Positions 1-7,949 are shown, counted from the first letter of the stretch. The stretch: DNA of 14,960 bases from Candidatus Nanopelagicales bacterium (GCA_018399515.1 JAGYOB010000193.1:1-14960), one strand, 5' to 3'. The notes: generated by a model from the sequence alone, not told the origin. Translations and numbers: made by a program.

Positions 1-531
1 ATCGGGGCTGTCCGCGGGCTTCAGCCGCGCTGAGAGGTGATTGGTCATCGACTCGCCCATCGCGGCCATATCGAAGGTCCACATCAATTCGCCGTTGACG
101 AGGCCGTACAACCGCTCACCCGATTCGTAGGGCTTCGCACTGGCCGTTCGCGTGACGACGTCGGTGCGCAAAGTGGCACGTGCCGATGTGATCGCCGCAT
201 CTGCCAGACCCAGCACCTCGACCGAACCGACCCAGATTTCAGCGAAGCCCGTCGGGTGGGCCAATGTGACCTCGACCTCGTTGTCCGGGCGCGGGCGCCA
301 GAAGCCTGTCTCGGCGCCAGCTGGACGGATCCGGTTGCCGTCGTCATCGAGCAGCCAACTACGCGACGCGTAGTGGAGGAAGGGCCGGCCGTCGGTGGAG
401 AACACCACTTCCTGGCCGAACCGGAAATCCTCGATCGTGGGGTATTGGCCGAGTCCCACCCCCGCCCATCGGCCGATCAGCCACGACAGGGGCAGCAGTT
501 CCTCCGGCAGGCTCGACGGCAGCGGGGGCAT
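1..531 (-). CDS. Nitrobindin-like heme-binding beta-barrel protein (C-terminus cut by window edge)
   Basis: The reading frame is open from ATG at 531 to the left edge (177 codons seen, stop not included). The N-terminal part has the nitrobindin signature GRWAGVGLGQYPTI (about residues 20-33), of the form GxWxGxGxG. Later come an LHYASRSWLLDDDG strand region and, near the end, WTFDMAAMGESMTNHLSARL. The His in TNHL (about residue 165) sits where nitrobindins carry the proximal heme ligand. Family members are about 160-180 residues long, so only a few residues should be missing. Nitrobindins bind ferric heme in a 10-stranded barrel and have been linked to peroxynitrite isomerisation and nitric oxide chemistry; that role here is inference. 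It follows the small membrane protein gene by 13 bp and has no strong ribosome-binding site of its own, so it is probably translated from the hydrolase/small-protein transcript. Confidence 0.85.
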   Translation of the reverse strand, partial: MPPLPSSLPEELLPLSWLIGRWAGVGLGQYPTIEDFRFGQEVVFSTDGRPFLHYASRSWLLDDDGNRIRPAGAETGFWRPRPDNEVEVTLAHPTGFAEIWVGSVEVLGLADAAITSARATLRTDVVTRTASAKPYESGERLYGLVNGELMWTFDMAAMGESMTNHLSARLKPADSPD

Positions 532-544
532 CGTGACCGGGCTG

Positions 545-646
545 CTAGCCCTGCCCCTTGTAGAGCTTGTACACGACATAGCCGGAGAACCACGTGATGA
601 ACACGATGGCGAGGACGAGCAGTCCGGTGAACACGATCTCAAGCAC
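545..646 (-). CDS. Small single-span membrane protein, 33 residues
   Basis: A short frame runs from GTG at 646 to TAG at 545-547. The product begins MLEIVFTGLLVLAIVF and ends GYVVYKLYKGQG. Residues 4-24 are almost entirely hydrophobic and the tail is basic (two Lys), the pattern of a one-pass inner-membrane protein with a cytoplasmic C-terminus. The stretch GGGTAGG lies about 9 nt upstream of the GTG and could be a weak ribosome-binding site. It fills the gap between the hydrolase stop (10 bp upstream) and the nitrobindin start (13 bp downstream) with nothing spare on either side, which supports it being a real gene in one operon. I do not recognise a named family; its function is unknown. 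Confidence 0.6.
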   Translation of the reverse strand: MLEIVFTGLLVLAIVFITWFSGYVVYKLYKGQG

Positions 647-656
647 GAGCGTCAGC

Positions 657-1460
657 CTACCCGGTGGCTGCGCCGCGCGCCCATGCGCCGATCCGGCGCA
701 GCAGATCGACCGAGATCGCACCCTCTGCGTGCCCGAATCCCGGTTCGATCCACGACTCGACGCCCGCCGCTGAGGCGACCAGCGCGCGGGGATGGTCGAG
801 CGGGAAGAACGCGTCGGCGTCGCCGTGGACGATCAGTACCGGCAAGTGGAGTTCGCGCGCCCGGGCGACCGCAGCGACCGGGGGCATGGGCGGTGGCTCG
901 GGCCAGGGCCTCGGGTCGACGCGTGCGCCCATCGCCACGCGAAGGTAGGCACGCCCTGCAGGGTTCATCACCGCCCGGTGCAGCCAGCGCATCGGCGGGG
1001 TGCCCCGATAGAACCAGAATGCCGGCGCGCTGACGGATACGACGGCATCGGTTCCCCGAGTCGATGGGGATCGAGGAATGAGAGCAGCATGGCGCAAGGC
1101 GACCGCGCCACCCATCGAGAAACCGACGGTGACCACCCGGTCGTACCCGAGGTCACGTGCCCACGACGATGCGGCCTCCACATCGAGTGGCTCGTCATGG
1201 GCGAGAGTGGTGGCGCCCTGCGAGCGACCATGGCCGCGCTGGTCGACACCGATCACGCCGGCGTGCTCCCCGAGATGCTCCATCACCCGAAGCACGCGCT
1301 CCTGGCGCCAGGATCCACCGAACCCGTGGGCGACCACGATGGCGGTGTCCGAACCATCCGGGGCCGGCAGGTGCGCAGCGCTCAACCGCACCCCATCGGA
1401 GCTTGTCAGCGTCGTCGGCACGAGACGGCGCGGAACGGCCACCTGTCGTCGCGTCGTCAC
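657..1460 (-). CDS. Alpha/beta-fold hydrolase (serine hydrolase)
   Basis: The 267-residue product has the full alpha/beta-hydrolase layout. HGFGG at 45-49 forms the oxyanion region and DQRGHGRS at 73-80 follows strand 4. The nucleophile elbow GFSMGG gives Ser115, HGDADAFFP gives the acid at Asp216, and FGHAEG gives His244, so the catalytic triad is complete. The substrate cannot be read from the sequence; esterases, lipases and peptidases share this fold. The start shown is GTG at 1460, but V7, V9 and V14 are also possible starts, and the recognisable fold only begins near TLTSSDGVRL (residue 17). It is divergent from glnR with 19 bp between start codons, and it heads a minus-strand run with the small membrane protein and the nitrobindin gene. 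Confidence 0.88.
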   Translation of the reverse strand: MTTRRQVAVPRRLVPTTLTSSDGVRLSAAHLPAPDGSDTAIVVAHGFGGSWRQERVLRVMEHLGEHAGVIGVDQRGHGRSQGATTLAHDEPLDVEAASSWARDLGYDRVVTVGFSMGGAVALRHAALIPRSPSTRGTDAVVSVSAPAFWFYRGTPPMRWLHRAVMNPAGRAYLRVAMGARVDPRPWPEPPPMPPVAAVARARELHLPVLIVHGDADAFFPLDHPRALVASAAGVESWIEPGFGHAEGAISVDLLRRIGAWARGAATG

Positions 1461-1479
1461 GGCGGACTATTCTCACCTA
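1461..1479. promoter_or_regulatory. Compact divergent promoter between hydrolase gene and glnR
   Basis: Only 19 bp separate the two divergent start codons. On the plus strand TATTCT (1468-1473) matches the actinobacterial -10 pattern TANNNT and ends 6 nt before the glnR ATG, so the transcript would start at or next to the A of ATG. There is no Shine-Dalgarno-like sequence for glnR in these 19 bp. Any -35 or operator sequence for either gene must lie inside the neighbouring coding sequence. On the minus strand a -10 for the hydrolase is less clear. Confidence 0.45.
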
Positions 1480-2250
1480 ATGCGCCTGTTGCTGTTGACC
1501 CAGGCCACCCAGCCCTCAGCCGAGGTGCTGCCGGCACTGGGGTTGCTCACACACCAGGTGCGCATCCTGCCCGCGACGGCCACCGCGCTCATCGATTGCC
1601 CCGATTCCGATGCGGTCCTCGTCGATGGGCGCCGGGATCTGCCGCAGGTCCGCGGACTGACCCGATTGATGCGACAGACCGGCGTCGATGTTCCCGTCAT
1701 CGTGATCCTCACCGAGGGGGGTGCGGCTGCCCTCCAGCATGACTGGGGCGTGGATGACTTCGTCCTCGACACGTCCGGGCCAGCCGAGGTCGAAGCACGA
1801 CTGCGGGTCAACATCGCTCGGCGCGGGGCGACCTTGGATTCCGCACCCACAACGCCCTCGGAGATCCGCTGCGGTGATCTCGCCATCGACGAGGCGGGGT
1901 ACTCCTCGAAGATCCGGGGTCGTGCATTGGACCTGACATTCAAGGAGTTCGAACTCCTGCGGTTCCTCGCCCAGCACCCCGGTCGGGTCTTCACCCGCCC
2001 CCAACTGCTGCAGGAGGTGTGGGGGTACGACTATTTCGGGGGCACCCGCACCGTTGACGTTCACGTGCGGCGATTGCGAGCCAAACTCGGTCCGGAGTAC
2101 GAGTCGTTGATCGGAACCGTCCGCAACGTCGGGTATCGATTCGTGCCGGCGCGCCCCGATGACGCCACGGTGGCGACCCTCGATGGTGATGAACAAGTCG
2201 CCGATGACGTTCGTACTCCCGGTCCGGCTCCCTCCGATCGGCATCGGTGA
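1480..2250 (+). CDS. glnR: GlnR-type orphan OmpR-family regulator of nitrogen metabolism
   Basis: The 256-residue product matches my recollection of actinobacterial GlnR over its whole length: MRLLLLTQATQPSAEVLPAL at the start, VLVDGRRDLPQVR, VTEGG-like LTEGG, DWGVDDFVLDTSGPAEVEAR, and a strongly conserved winged-helix DNA-binding domain at about 128-222 (LDLTFKEFELLRFLAQHPGR, WGYDYFGGTRTVDVHVRRLR, GTVRNVGYRF). GlnR activates or represses genes for ammonium, nitrate and glutamine metabolism. Its receiver domain lacks a normal phosphorylation pocket; Asp49 in VLVDG is at the conserved position known to support dimerisation. No sensor kinase gene is next to it, as expected for an orphan regulator. 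An upstream in-frame extension exists but ATG 1480 gives the family N-terminus and has TATTCT 6 nt upstream. Residues after about 222 form a variable acidic tail. Confidence 0.93.
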   Translation: MRLLLLTQATQPSAEVLPALGLLTHQVRILPATATALIDCPDSDAVLVDGRRDLPQVRGLTRLMRQTGVDVPVIVILTEGGAAALQHDWGVDDFVLDTSGPAEVEARLRVNIARRGATLDSAPTTPSEIRCGDLAIDEAGYSSKIRGRALDLTFKEFELLRFLAQHPGRVFTRPQLLQEVWGYDYFGGTRTVDVHVRRLRAKLGPEYESLIGTVRNVGYRFVPARPDDATVATLDGDEQVADDVRTPGPAPSDRHR

Positions 2251-3170
2251 CTGCCGTCGACGTGGGTGTCGACACCCGTCTCGGCGATGCCGAGGTGGCC
2301 GAGGTGCTGGCGCTCGTCGAACAAGCAACAGCTATTGATGGGGTCAGCCCGCTGTCCGAACACGTGCTCTTGCATCTGCGCCACGGTGGTGACGATCACG
2401 ACGTGCACATCAGAGCGCACACGAACGGAACCCTCGTGGGCTATGCCCACCTCGACACGACCGATGTCGTGGAGGGGTCGTCAGGTGAACTCGTCGTCGC
2501 TCCCGATCATCGACGTCTACGGGTCGGGCACGTACTCGTGCAGCGACTGATCGAGTTGTCCCCCGACGGGCGGCTGCGCCTATGGGCGCACGGTGGTCGT
2601 GCCGATGCTGCTCATCTGGCACGCTCATTGGGTTTCGAGCAGTCACGCGTGCTGTGGCGAATGCATCGGTCGCTGGCCGATCCCCTCCCGGTCGCGTCCT
2701 GGCCGGACGGGATCAGTGTTCGAGCGTTCCGACCGGGTGCCGACGATGAGGCTTGGGTCGAAGTCAACGCAGCGGCCTTCGCCGACCTGCCCGATCAGTC
2801 GGGGTGGACGATCGAGGACCTGCGCCGACGGTTACATGAGTCCTGGTTCGACGCCCAGGGTTTCTTGATCGCCGAATCCACCCGTCCCGGTCATGAGGGT
2901 CAGATCGCGGGGTTCCACTGGACCAAGGTGCACGGTCGCGATGCGCACGGCCATGAGCCGATCGGTGAGGTGTACGTGGTGGCAGTGGCACCGTTGTGGC
3001 GCGGCACGGGTCTCGGGCGGGCCCTGGTGCTCGCGGGGCTGGAGCACCTTCGCCGCGCCGGACTGGCGCAGGCCATGCTGTACGTCGATGCGAGTAATAC
3101 CGCCGCGATCGGCCTGTACGAATCCCTGGGTTTCACCCGTTGGGACACCGACACCCTCTATCGCAGGTGA
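2247..3170 (+). CDS. mshD: Mycothiol synthase (acetyl-CoA:Cys-GlcN-Ins acetyltransferase)
   Basis: The 307-residue product is the size of MshD, which carries two GNAT domains and catalyses the last step of mycothiol synthesis, acetylating the cysteine amine of Cys-GlcN-Ins. The N-terminal GNAT half (about 1-145) includes GELVVAPDHRRLRVGHVLV and LWAHGGRADAAHLARSLGF, then LWRMHRSL. The active C-terminal half (about 155-307) includes GWTIEDLRRRLHESWFDAQG, GFHWTKVH, the acetyl-CoA loop VAPLWRGTGLGRAL (249-260) and the closing YVDASNTAAIGLYESLGF. The start is GTG at 2247, whose GTGA overlaps the glnR TGA by 3 nt, so the two are probably translationally coupled. The presence of mshD marks the host as an actinomycete. 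Confidence 0.93.
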   Translation: MTAVDVGVDTRLGDAEVAEVLALVEQATAIDGVSPLSEHVLLHLRHGGDDHDVHIRAHTNGTLVGYAHLDTTDVVEGSSGELVVAPDHRRLRVGHVLVQRLIELSPDGRLRLWAHGGRADAAHLARSLGFEQSRVLWRMHRSLADPLPVASWPDGISVRAFRPGADDEAWVEVNAAAFADLPDQSGWTIEDLRRRLHESWFDAQGFLIAESTRPGHEGQIAGFHWTKVHGRDAHGHEPIGEVYVVAVAPLWRGTGLGRALVLAGLEHLRRAGLAQAMLYVDASNTAAIGLYESLGFTRWDTDTLYRR

Positions 3171-3188
3171 AACTCCGTTGAATGGCGG

Positions 3189-3199
3189 CCCAACTTGGG
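3189..3199. repeat. Short palindrome CCCAA-C-TTGGG upstream of ppk
   Basis: CCCAACTTGGG is an inverted repeat with 5-bp arms around a single base, lying in the 75-bp gap between mshD and ppk, about 35 bp upstream of the suspected -10 box. It has the form of a small operator, but a repeat of this length can occur by chance. Confidence 0.25.
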
Positions 3200-3233
3200 A
3201 CGGAAGGCCCCGATACCAGCGCGTGTGGTGTGA

Positions 3234-3239
3234 GATTCT
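3234..3239 (+). promoter_or_regulatory. Possible -10 box of ppk operon (GATTCT)
   Basis: GATTCT differs from TANNNT at the first base only and ends 6 nt before the ppk ATG. No Shine-Dalgarno-like sequence is visible between it and the start codon. The spacing is the same as at glnR and is consistent with a leaderless message. Confidence 0.3.
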
Positions 3240-3245
3240 GAGCCT

Positions 3246-5402
3246 ATGACAACGGTGGAAGGGCCTCAGGCGGATCTGCCCACGACCGCGATCGACACCG
3301 ACGCGCGTGATGCGGCAGAGGTAGCCGTCGAGTTCGGGCCCCTGCCCGATGATCGTTTCCTCGACCGGGAACTGTCCTGGTTGGCGTTCAACCAGCGGGT
3401 GCTGGAGTTGACCGAGGATCCGAACCTGCCGATCTTGGATCGGGCGAAGTTCCTGGCGATTTTCGCCAGCAACCTCGACGAGTTCTTCATGGTGCGGGTC
3501 GCGGGCCTCAAGCGCCGAATCGCGACGGGAATCGCGGTGCGGGCCGCGAGTGGATTGACACCACGCGAGGTACTGGAGGCTATCTGGGCGCGAGCCCACG
3601 AGCTTCAAATCCAGCACGCCGAGATCTTCCGCGACGAGATCCGCCCGCAGCTAGCCGAGGCTGGCGTTCACATTCTGAACTGGAACGATCTGTCGGCGGC
3701 AGAGAAAGCCGAGATGGACGCGTTCTTCGATGAGCGGGTGTTCCCGGTCCTCACCCCTCTAGCCGTCGACCCGTCTCACCCATTCCCCTACATCAGCGGG
3801 CTGTCGTTGAACCTCGCCGTCGTCGTGCGCAATCCGTCGACAGGAGCGGAGCTGTTCGCGCGAGTGAAGGTGCCGCCGCTACTGCAACGTTTCGTCGCGC
3901 TTTCCGAGGGGCGCTTCGTGCCGCTGGAAGATGTGATCGCCGCTCATCTGCATGAGTTGTTCCCCGGCATGGAGGTCTTGCAGCACCACATGTTCCGGGT
4001 GACCCGCAATGAAGATGTCGAAGTCGAGGAGGACGACGCTGAGAACCTGCTGAAGGCACTCGAGCGCGAACTGCTGCGCCGCCGGTTCGGTCCTGCGGTG
4101 CGACTCGAGGTCGAAGCCTCCATCGATCAGCATGTTCTGGAATTGCTCGTCGAGGAACTCGGTGTCAACGAACACGAGGTCTTCCGGCTTCCCGGACCGC
4201 TCGATCTGACCGGGCTGTGGGCGATCTACGGGGTCGATCGAGACGATCTGCGCCAACCGAAATTCGTCCCCAAGACCAGTCGTGAACTCTCCGAGGTCGA
4301 ATCAGCCTCGGCCCCCGATGTGCTGGCGGTCATGCGCGAGCATGACGTCCTCGTACATCACCCCTACGACTCGTTCTCCACAAGCGTGCAATTGTTCCTC
4401 GAACAGGCCGCGCGTGATCCGCAGGTGCTCGCGATCAAGCAGACGCTGTATCGAACAAGCGGGGATTCACCGATCGTGGACGCGCTCATCGATGCAGCTC
4501 GGGCTGGCAAGCAGGTGCTGGCGCTGGTGGAGATCAAGGCTCGTTTTGATGAGCAGAACAACATCGAGTGGGCCCGCAAACTCGAAGAAGCCGGCGTGCA
4601 TGTCGTCTACGGACTGGTCGGATTGAAGACGCACAGCAAACTCTCGCTCGTCGTGCGAGACGACGGCGATCAGTTGCGTCGGTACTGCCACATCGGAACC
4701 GGTAACTACCACCCGAAAACTGCCCGCCTGTACGAGGATTTCGGGCTGTTCACCTGCGATCCGCAGGTGGGTGATGATGTCCTCGATCTGTTCAATGTCC
4801 TCTCGGGCTATTCGATGAACACCGAGTACCACCGGTTGCTCGTCGCGCCCCATTCGATCCGCAGCGGCCTCATCGAACGGATCGAGCGCGAGATCGAGCA
4901 TCATCGCGCCGGGCGACCGGCTCGCATCCGATTCAAGTGCAACTCGATCGTCGACGAGCGGATCATCGATGCGCTGTACCGGGCCTCGCAGGCCGGTGTT
5001 CCCGTTCGAGTGTGGGTTCGCGGTATCTGTGCGATCCGACCCGGGGTGCCTGACCTGAGCGAAAACATCGAGGTGATCAGCATCCTCGGAAGATTCCTCG
5101 AGCATTCCCGCGTGTACGAGTTCGCTAACGGCGGTGACACCGAGGTGTGGATCGGCTCGGCGGACATCATGCACCGCAACCTCGATCGACGCGTGGAGTC
5201 ACTGGTGAGCATGAAGGCGGCCGAGCACATCAGCGAGATCGACGCACTGATCAGCCTCGGCTTCGAGCCGGACACCGCCGCGTGGTTGCTCCAACCCGAT
5301 GGCACCTGGTTGCGGCGCACTCACGATGCCGAGGGTCGGCCCCTGCGTGACATCCAGGAGACCTTGATCGAGGTCCGCCGCGGCCGAGGGCGACTGGCCT
5401 GA
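3246..5402 (+). CDS. ppk: Polyphosphate kinase 1
   Basis: The 718-residue product catalyses reversible polymerisation of the ATP gamma-phosphate into polyphosphate. After a variable acidic N-terminus (1-35) comes the PPK N-domain DRFLDRELSWLAFNQRVLEL, then FASNLDEFFMVRVAGLKRRI, the middle domain with FPYISGLSLNLAV, and the catalytic C-terminal halves. The phospho-accepting histidine is His463 in GLKTHSKL, equivalent to E. coli His435; the second conserved histidine is His482 in YCHIGTGNYHPKTARLYED, equivalent to E. coli His454. IRFKCNSIVDERIIDALYRA and VRGICAIRPGVPDLSENIEV are further family landmarks. Length fits actinobacterial Ppk1. It leads a three-gene run with the CYTH-CHAD and MutT1-like genes (7-bp gaps) just upstream of pstSCAB, placing phosphate storage beside phosphate uptake. 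Confidence 0.97.
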   Translation: MTTVEGPQADLPTTAIDTDARDAAEVAVEFGPLPDDRFLDRELSWLAFNQRVLELTEDPNLPILDRAKFLAIFASNLDEFFMVRVAGLKRRIATGIAVRAASGLTPREVLEAIWARAHELQIQHAEIFRDEIRPQLAEAGVHILNWNDLSAAEKAEMDAFFDERVFPVLTPLAVDPSHPFPYISGLSLNLAVVVRNPSTGAELFARVKVPPLLQRFVALSEGRFVPLEDVIAAHLHELFPGMEVLQHHMFRVTRNEDVEVEEDDAENLLKALERELLRRRFGPAVRLEVEASIDQHVLELLVEELGVNEHEVFRLPGPLDLTGLWAIYGVDRDDLRQPKFVPKTSRELSEVESASAPDVLAVMREHDVLVHHPYDSFSTSVQLFLEQAARDPQVLAIKQTLYRTSGDSPIVDALIDAARAGKQVLALVEIKARFDEQNNIEWARKLEEAGVHVVYGLVGLKTHSKLSLVVRDDGDQLRRYCHIGTGNYHPKTARLYEDFGLFTCDPQVGDDVLDLFNVLSGYSMNTEYHRLLVAPHSIRSGLIERIEREIEHHRAGRPARIRFKCNSIVDERIIDALYRASQAGVPVRVWVRGICAIRPGVPDLSENIEVISILGRFLEHSRVYEFANGGDTEVWIGSADIMHRNLDRRVESLVSMKAAEHISEIDALISLGFEPDTAAWLLQPDGTWLRRTHDAEGRPLRDIQETLIEVRRGRGRLA

Positions 5403-5409
5403 GATCTCG

Positions 5410-6942
5410 ATGACCACTCCCACCACCCACCGTGAGGTGGAGCGCAAACTGCGGGTCCATGCGCTGTTTCGTCTACCACCACTGTCGGGCATCACCTGGG
5501 GAGCCGCGACGGTGCAGGCGCAGCCCCCATTCACGATGCTCAACACCTACTACGACACCTCCGACCTGCGCCTGTTCCGATGGGGAGTGACCCTGCGACG
5601 GCGCGAGGGTGGTCCCGATGAAGGCTGGCACATGAAACTGCCCGTCGACGGAGCTGACGCCGGTACCCGCGACGAGATTCAGGTGGCGCTGACCGATGCG
5701 ACGACGGTTCCCGGTGAACTGCGTGACATCGTCAGCGCGCTCATCCGCGAGGCTGATGTGAACCCGGTCGTCACCCTGCGTACCGAACGCACTCCCATCC
5801 TGCTGATGGATGCGCATGGTCGAGCAACAGCTGAACTCGTCGACGACACCGTCGCGGTACTCGACGGCGACCGCACAGCAGCGATCTTCCGCGAGATCGA
5901 GGTCGAGGGAGTGCCCGGTCCCGACGGTGAGGTCGATGTGACGGTCCTCGACGATGTGGTCGCCGCACTGGTCGAACACGGTGCGGTTCCGGGAACCACC
6001 AGTAAGGCGGCTGCCGCCCTCGGCCCGCGAACGAGCGCCCCACCGGATGTTCCGGCTGCGCGCTGGCCGGATCCCGGAGAGCCAGCGGGAGAAGCGGTGC
6101 GGGCGCATCTTGCGACGCATGTCCGCCGGTTCCTACTCAACGATGTGCGGCTGCGCCGGGGGCTGCCCGATGCGGTGCATCAACTGCGAGTCTCCGCCCG
6201 ACGACTGCGTAGTGGACTGCAGGTGTTCCGTCCGATTCTGGACGCCCAGTGGGCCAATGACCTGCGCGCCGAACTCGCGTGGGCAGCCAGTTCGCTCGGT
6301 GCCGCGCGAGACACCGAAGTCATGATCGCCCGGCTGCACGCGCATTCCGAGCTGCTCGACCCTGGCGACGGGGTCGTGGTCAGGTCGTTCATCGATCCAG
6401 TGCTGCAGCAGCGGATGCGTCAGGCTGAGGACGAAGCCCTCGCGGTGCTCGCCAGCGAGCGTTACGCGCAGTTGACGCAGACCCTGGTGGTTGCCGTCGG
6501 TGACCCGCACCTGACCGAGGCCGCGCAGGCTCCCTGTTCGCAGGTCCTGCCACCCCTGGTGGCGAAAGCATTCAAGCGACTGGCCCGCGAGGCGAAAGTT
6601 CTCGAGGTGGCCTCTCCCGCTGAGCAGTGGCATGAGGCCCGTATCACGGCGAAGAAGGCCCGCTACGCCGCTGAGGCCCTTGCGCCGGTGTTCGGCAAGC
6701 GCGTCGATGCCTTCGCCTCGGCACTGTCAGATGTCACCGAGGTGCTCGGCACGCATCAGGATGCGCATGTTGCCCAGACGACCCTGCGCGAGCTGGCTGG
6801 GCTCGCCGACGGCCCCGTCGGCTACCGACTCGGCCTCATGCAGGGGATCGAGGTGGCTGCTGAACTCGACGATCGTGAACTCTTCCTCGCTAAGACGTGG
6901 CCCCGGGCGCGCAAGGCTGCGCGACATTCGGGCATGCTCTGA
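5410..6942 (+). CDS. CYTH-CHAD protein (triphosphate tunnel metalloenzyme plus polyphosphate-binding CHAD)
   Basis: The 510-residue product has two domains. The N-terminal CYTH domain (about 5-200) carries the ExExK motif as E9-V-E11-R-K13, then TYYDTSDLRLFRWGVTLRRR and GWHMKLPVDG, the set of basic and acidic residues lining the tunnel that binds triphosphate and metal. The C-terminal CHAD domain (about 225-505) has the two helical-repeat histidine/arginine signatures, H257QLRVSARRLRS and H408EARITAKKARY, plus LGTHQDAHVA. CHAD domains bind polyphosphate through basic helices. Tripolyphosphatase activity or a polyphosphate-granule role is likely from family knowledge and from ppk 7 bp upstream, but the true substrate is not shown by the sequence. 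Confidence 0.92.
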   Translation: MTTPTTHREVERKLRVHALFRLPPLSGITWGAATVQAQPPFTMLNTYYDTSDLRLFRWGVTLRRREGGPDEGWHMKLPVDGADAGTRDEIQVALTDATTVPGELRDIVSALIREADVNPVVTLRTERTPILLMDAHGRATAELVDDTVAVLDGDRTAAIFREIEVEGVPGPDGEVDVTVLDDVVAALVEHGAVPGTTSKAAAALGPRTSAPPDVPAARWPDPGEPAGEAVRAHLATHVRRFLLNDVRLRRGLPDAVHQLRVSARRLRSGLQVFRPILDAQWANDLRAELAWAASSLGAARDTEVMIARLHAHSELLDPGDGVVVRSFIDPVLQQRMRQAEDEALAVLASERYAQLTQTLVVAVGDPHLTEAAQAPCSQVLPPLVAKAFKRLAREAKVLEVASPAEQWHEARITAKKARYAAEALAPVFGKRVDAFASALSDVTEVLGTHQDAHVAQTTLRELAGLADGPVGYRLGLMQGIEVAAELDDRELFLAKTWPRARKAARHSGML

Positions 6943-6949
6943 CACCGCC

Positions 6950-7861
6950 ATGGTCAGTACCCATTCTATTGAGCCGGTGCATGCTGCCGGGGTCGTGCTG
7001 CTTCGCATGGGCCGGCGAGGAACCGAAACCGCGCTGATCCATCGTCCGCATCGCGCTGACTGGTCGCTGCCGAAGGGCAAAGTGGATCCCGGCGAGCACG
7101 TTCTTACTGCCGCGGTTCGTGAATGCGACGAGGAGACCGGGCTCGTTCCGCGGCTCGGCCCACCGCTCATGCGTCAGACCTACCAGGCGATGGGTCGGGC
7201 AAAGATCGTGGACTACTGGCGGGCAGAGGTTGCCTCGGTCGAAGGTTTCGCACCGGACGACGAGGTCGACGAGGTGCGGTGGGTCGCCGTCGAGGAGGCA
7301 GCCGGCATGTTGACCTATCCCCGCGATGCCGACATCGTGCGGCAGGCCGTCGATCTGCCCGAGACCAGCCCACTTATTCTGCTGCGTCATACCCAGGCAT
7401 TGAAGAGGTCGGATTTCGACGGCGCTGACGATTCGCAGCGACCGTTGTCGGGTAAGGGGCGATCCCAAGCCAAGGGGCTCGTGCCTTTGCTGGCGGCCTA
7501 CGGCATCGAACACGTGCACTCATCGGATTCGGTGCGGTGTTCGGAAACGGTGCGGCGTTTCGCCAAGTCCATCGGTGCACCCGTTCACGCAGAACCGACG
7601 TTGAGCGAGATCGGACATGGCGAGCACCCCAGACGCGCAGCAAAACGCATGCTGGCGTTGCTGGCCGACCCCGCCCGAGTGGTTGTCTGCTCGCACCGTC
7701 CAGTGCTCCCCACGCTCGTGGAAACCATCGCCGGCCTGCGTTGGAAAGGCCGGGGGGATCTGGATGAGAAGTTGCCTCCCGGCGGTTTTCTCGTCGTACA
7801 CCGGCATTTCGATAGGCAGGATCTGCCCCGGATCGTGGCTGTCGAGCGGCACACACTGTAA
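6950..7861 (+). CDS. MutT1-like Nudix hydrolase fused to histidine phosphatase
   Basis: The 303-residue product has a Nudix domain at about 8-135 with a complete Nudix box at 43-65 (G-x5-E-x7-REC-DEETG) and a histidine-phosphatase domain at about 142-300 with the RHT motif (146-148), RPLSGKG, LSEIGHGEHP and a second conserved histidine in VVVCSHRPVLPTL. This two-domain build is that of mycobacterial MutT1, which hydrolyses 8-oxo-(d)GTP and removes further phosphate through the C-terminal domain; diadenosine polyphosphates are also possible substrates. ATG 6950 is chosen because it starts the family N-terminus and lies 7 bp after the preceding stop; the longer in-frame extension would run deep into the CYTH-CHAD gene. 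Confidence 0.9.
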   Translation: MVSTHSIEPVHAAGVVLLRMGRRGTETALIHRPHRADWSLPKGKVDPGEHVLTAAVRECDEETGLVPRLGPPLMRQTYQAMGRAKIVDYWRAEVASVEGFAPDDEVDEVRWVAVEEAAGMLTYPRDADIVRQAVDLPETSPLILLRHTQALKRSDFDGADDSQRPLSGKGRSQAKGLVPLLAAYGIEHVHSSDSVRCSETVRRFAKSIGAPVHAEPTLSEIGHGEHPRRAAKRMLALLADPARVVVCSHRPVLPTLVETIAGLRWKGRGDLDEKLPPGGFLVVHRHFDRQDLPRIVAVERHTL

Positions 7862-7905
7862 ACCCCAGGGGGTATCCCGCTGGCCGCCCTGAGAGTTGGG
7901 ATGGC

Positions 7906-7949
7906 GTTCATTGGCAGTTCACCTTCACCCTCCCATTGCTTCACCGGGC
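7906..7949 (+). promoter_or_regulatory. PHO-box-like array (PhoP operator) upstream of pstS
   Basis: Two adjacent 11-bp units, GTTCATTGGCA (7906-7916) and GTTCACCTTCA (7917-7927), form the direct repeat that defines actinobacterial PHO boxes. A further unit in the same 11-bp phase, CTTCACCGGGC, is at 7939-7949, with a degenerate unit between (7928-7938). The 11 bases before the array (7895-7905, GTTGGGATGGC) keep the GTT start. PhoP is known to bind such repeats and activate pst genes under phosphate starvation; binding here is inferred from the motif and its position before pstS. Confidence 0.7.

Noticed and set aside
395..1742. Overlapping plus-strand frames of 212 and 316 codons in the left region
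   Set aside because: They are Arg- and Pro-rich shadows of the nitrobindin and hydrolase genes.
1516..2328. A 270-codon minus-strand frame opposite glnR
   Set aside because: GlnR on the plus strand is unmistakable over the same bases; the antisense product has no recognisable motif.
2832..3617. A 261-codon minus-strand frame across mshD and the start of ppk
   Set aside because: It overlaps two well-identified genes and has shadow-type composition.
6632..6949. Upstream in-frame extension of the MutT1-like protein
   Set aside because: It lies inside the CYTH-CHAD coding sequence and is Arg/Ser-rich; ATG 6950 gives the family N-terminus.
7865..7883. Possible terminator hairpin after the MutT1-like gene (CCAG...GGG-TAT-CCC...CTGG)
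   Set aside because: The stem has a mismatch, a 3-nt loop and no T-tract, so it is too weak to list as a terminator.
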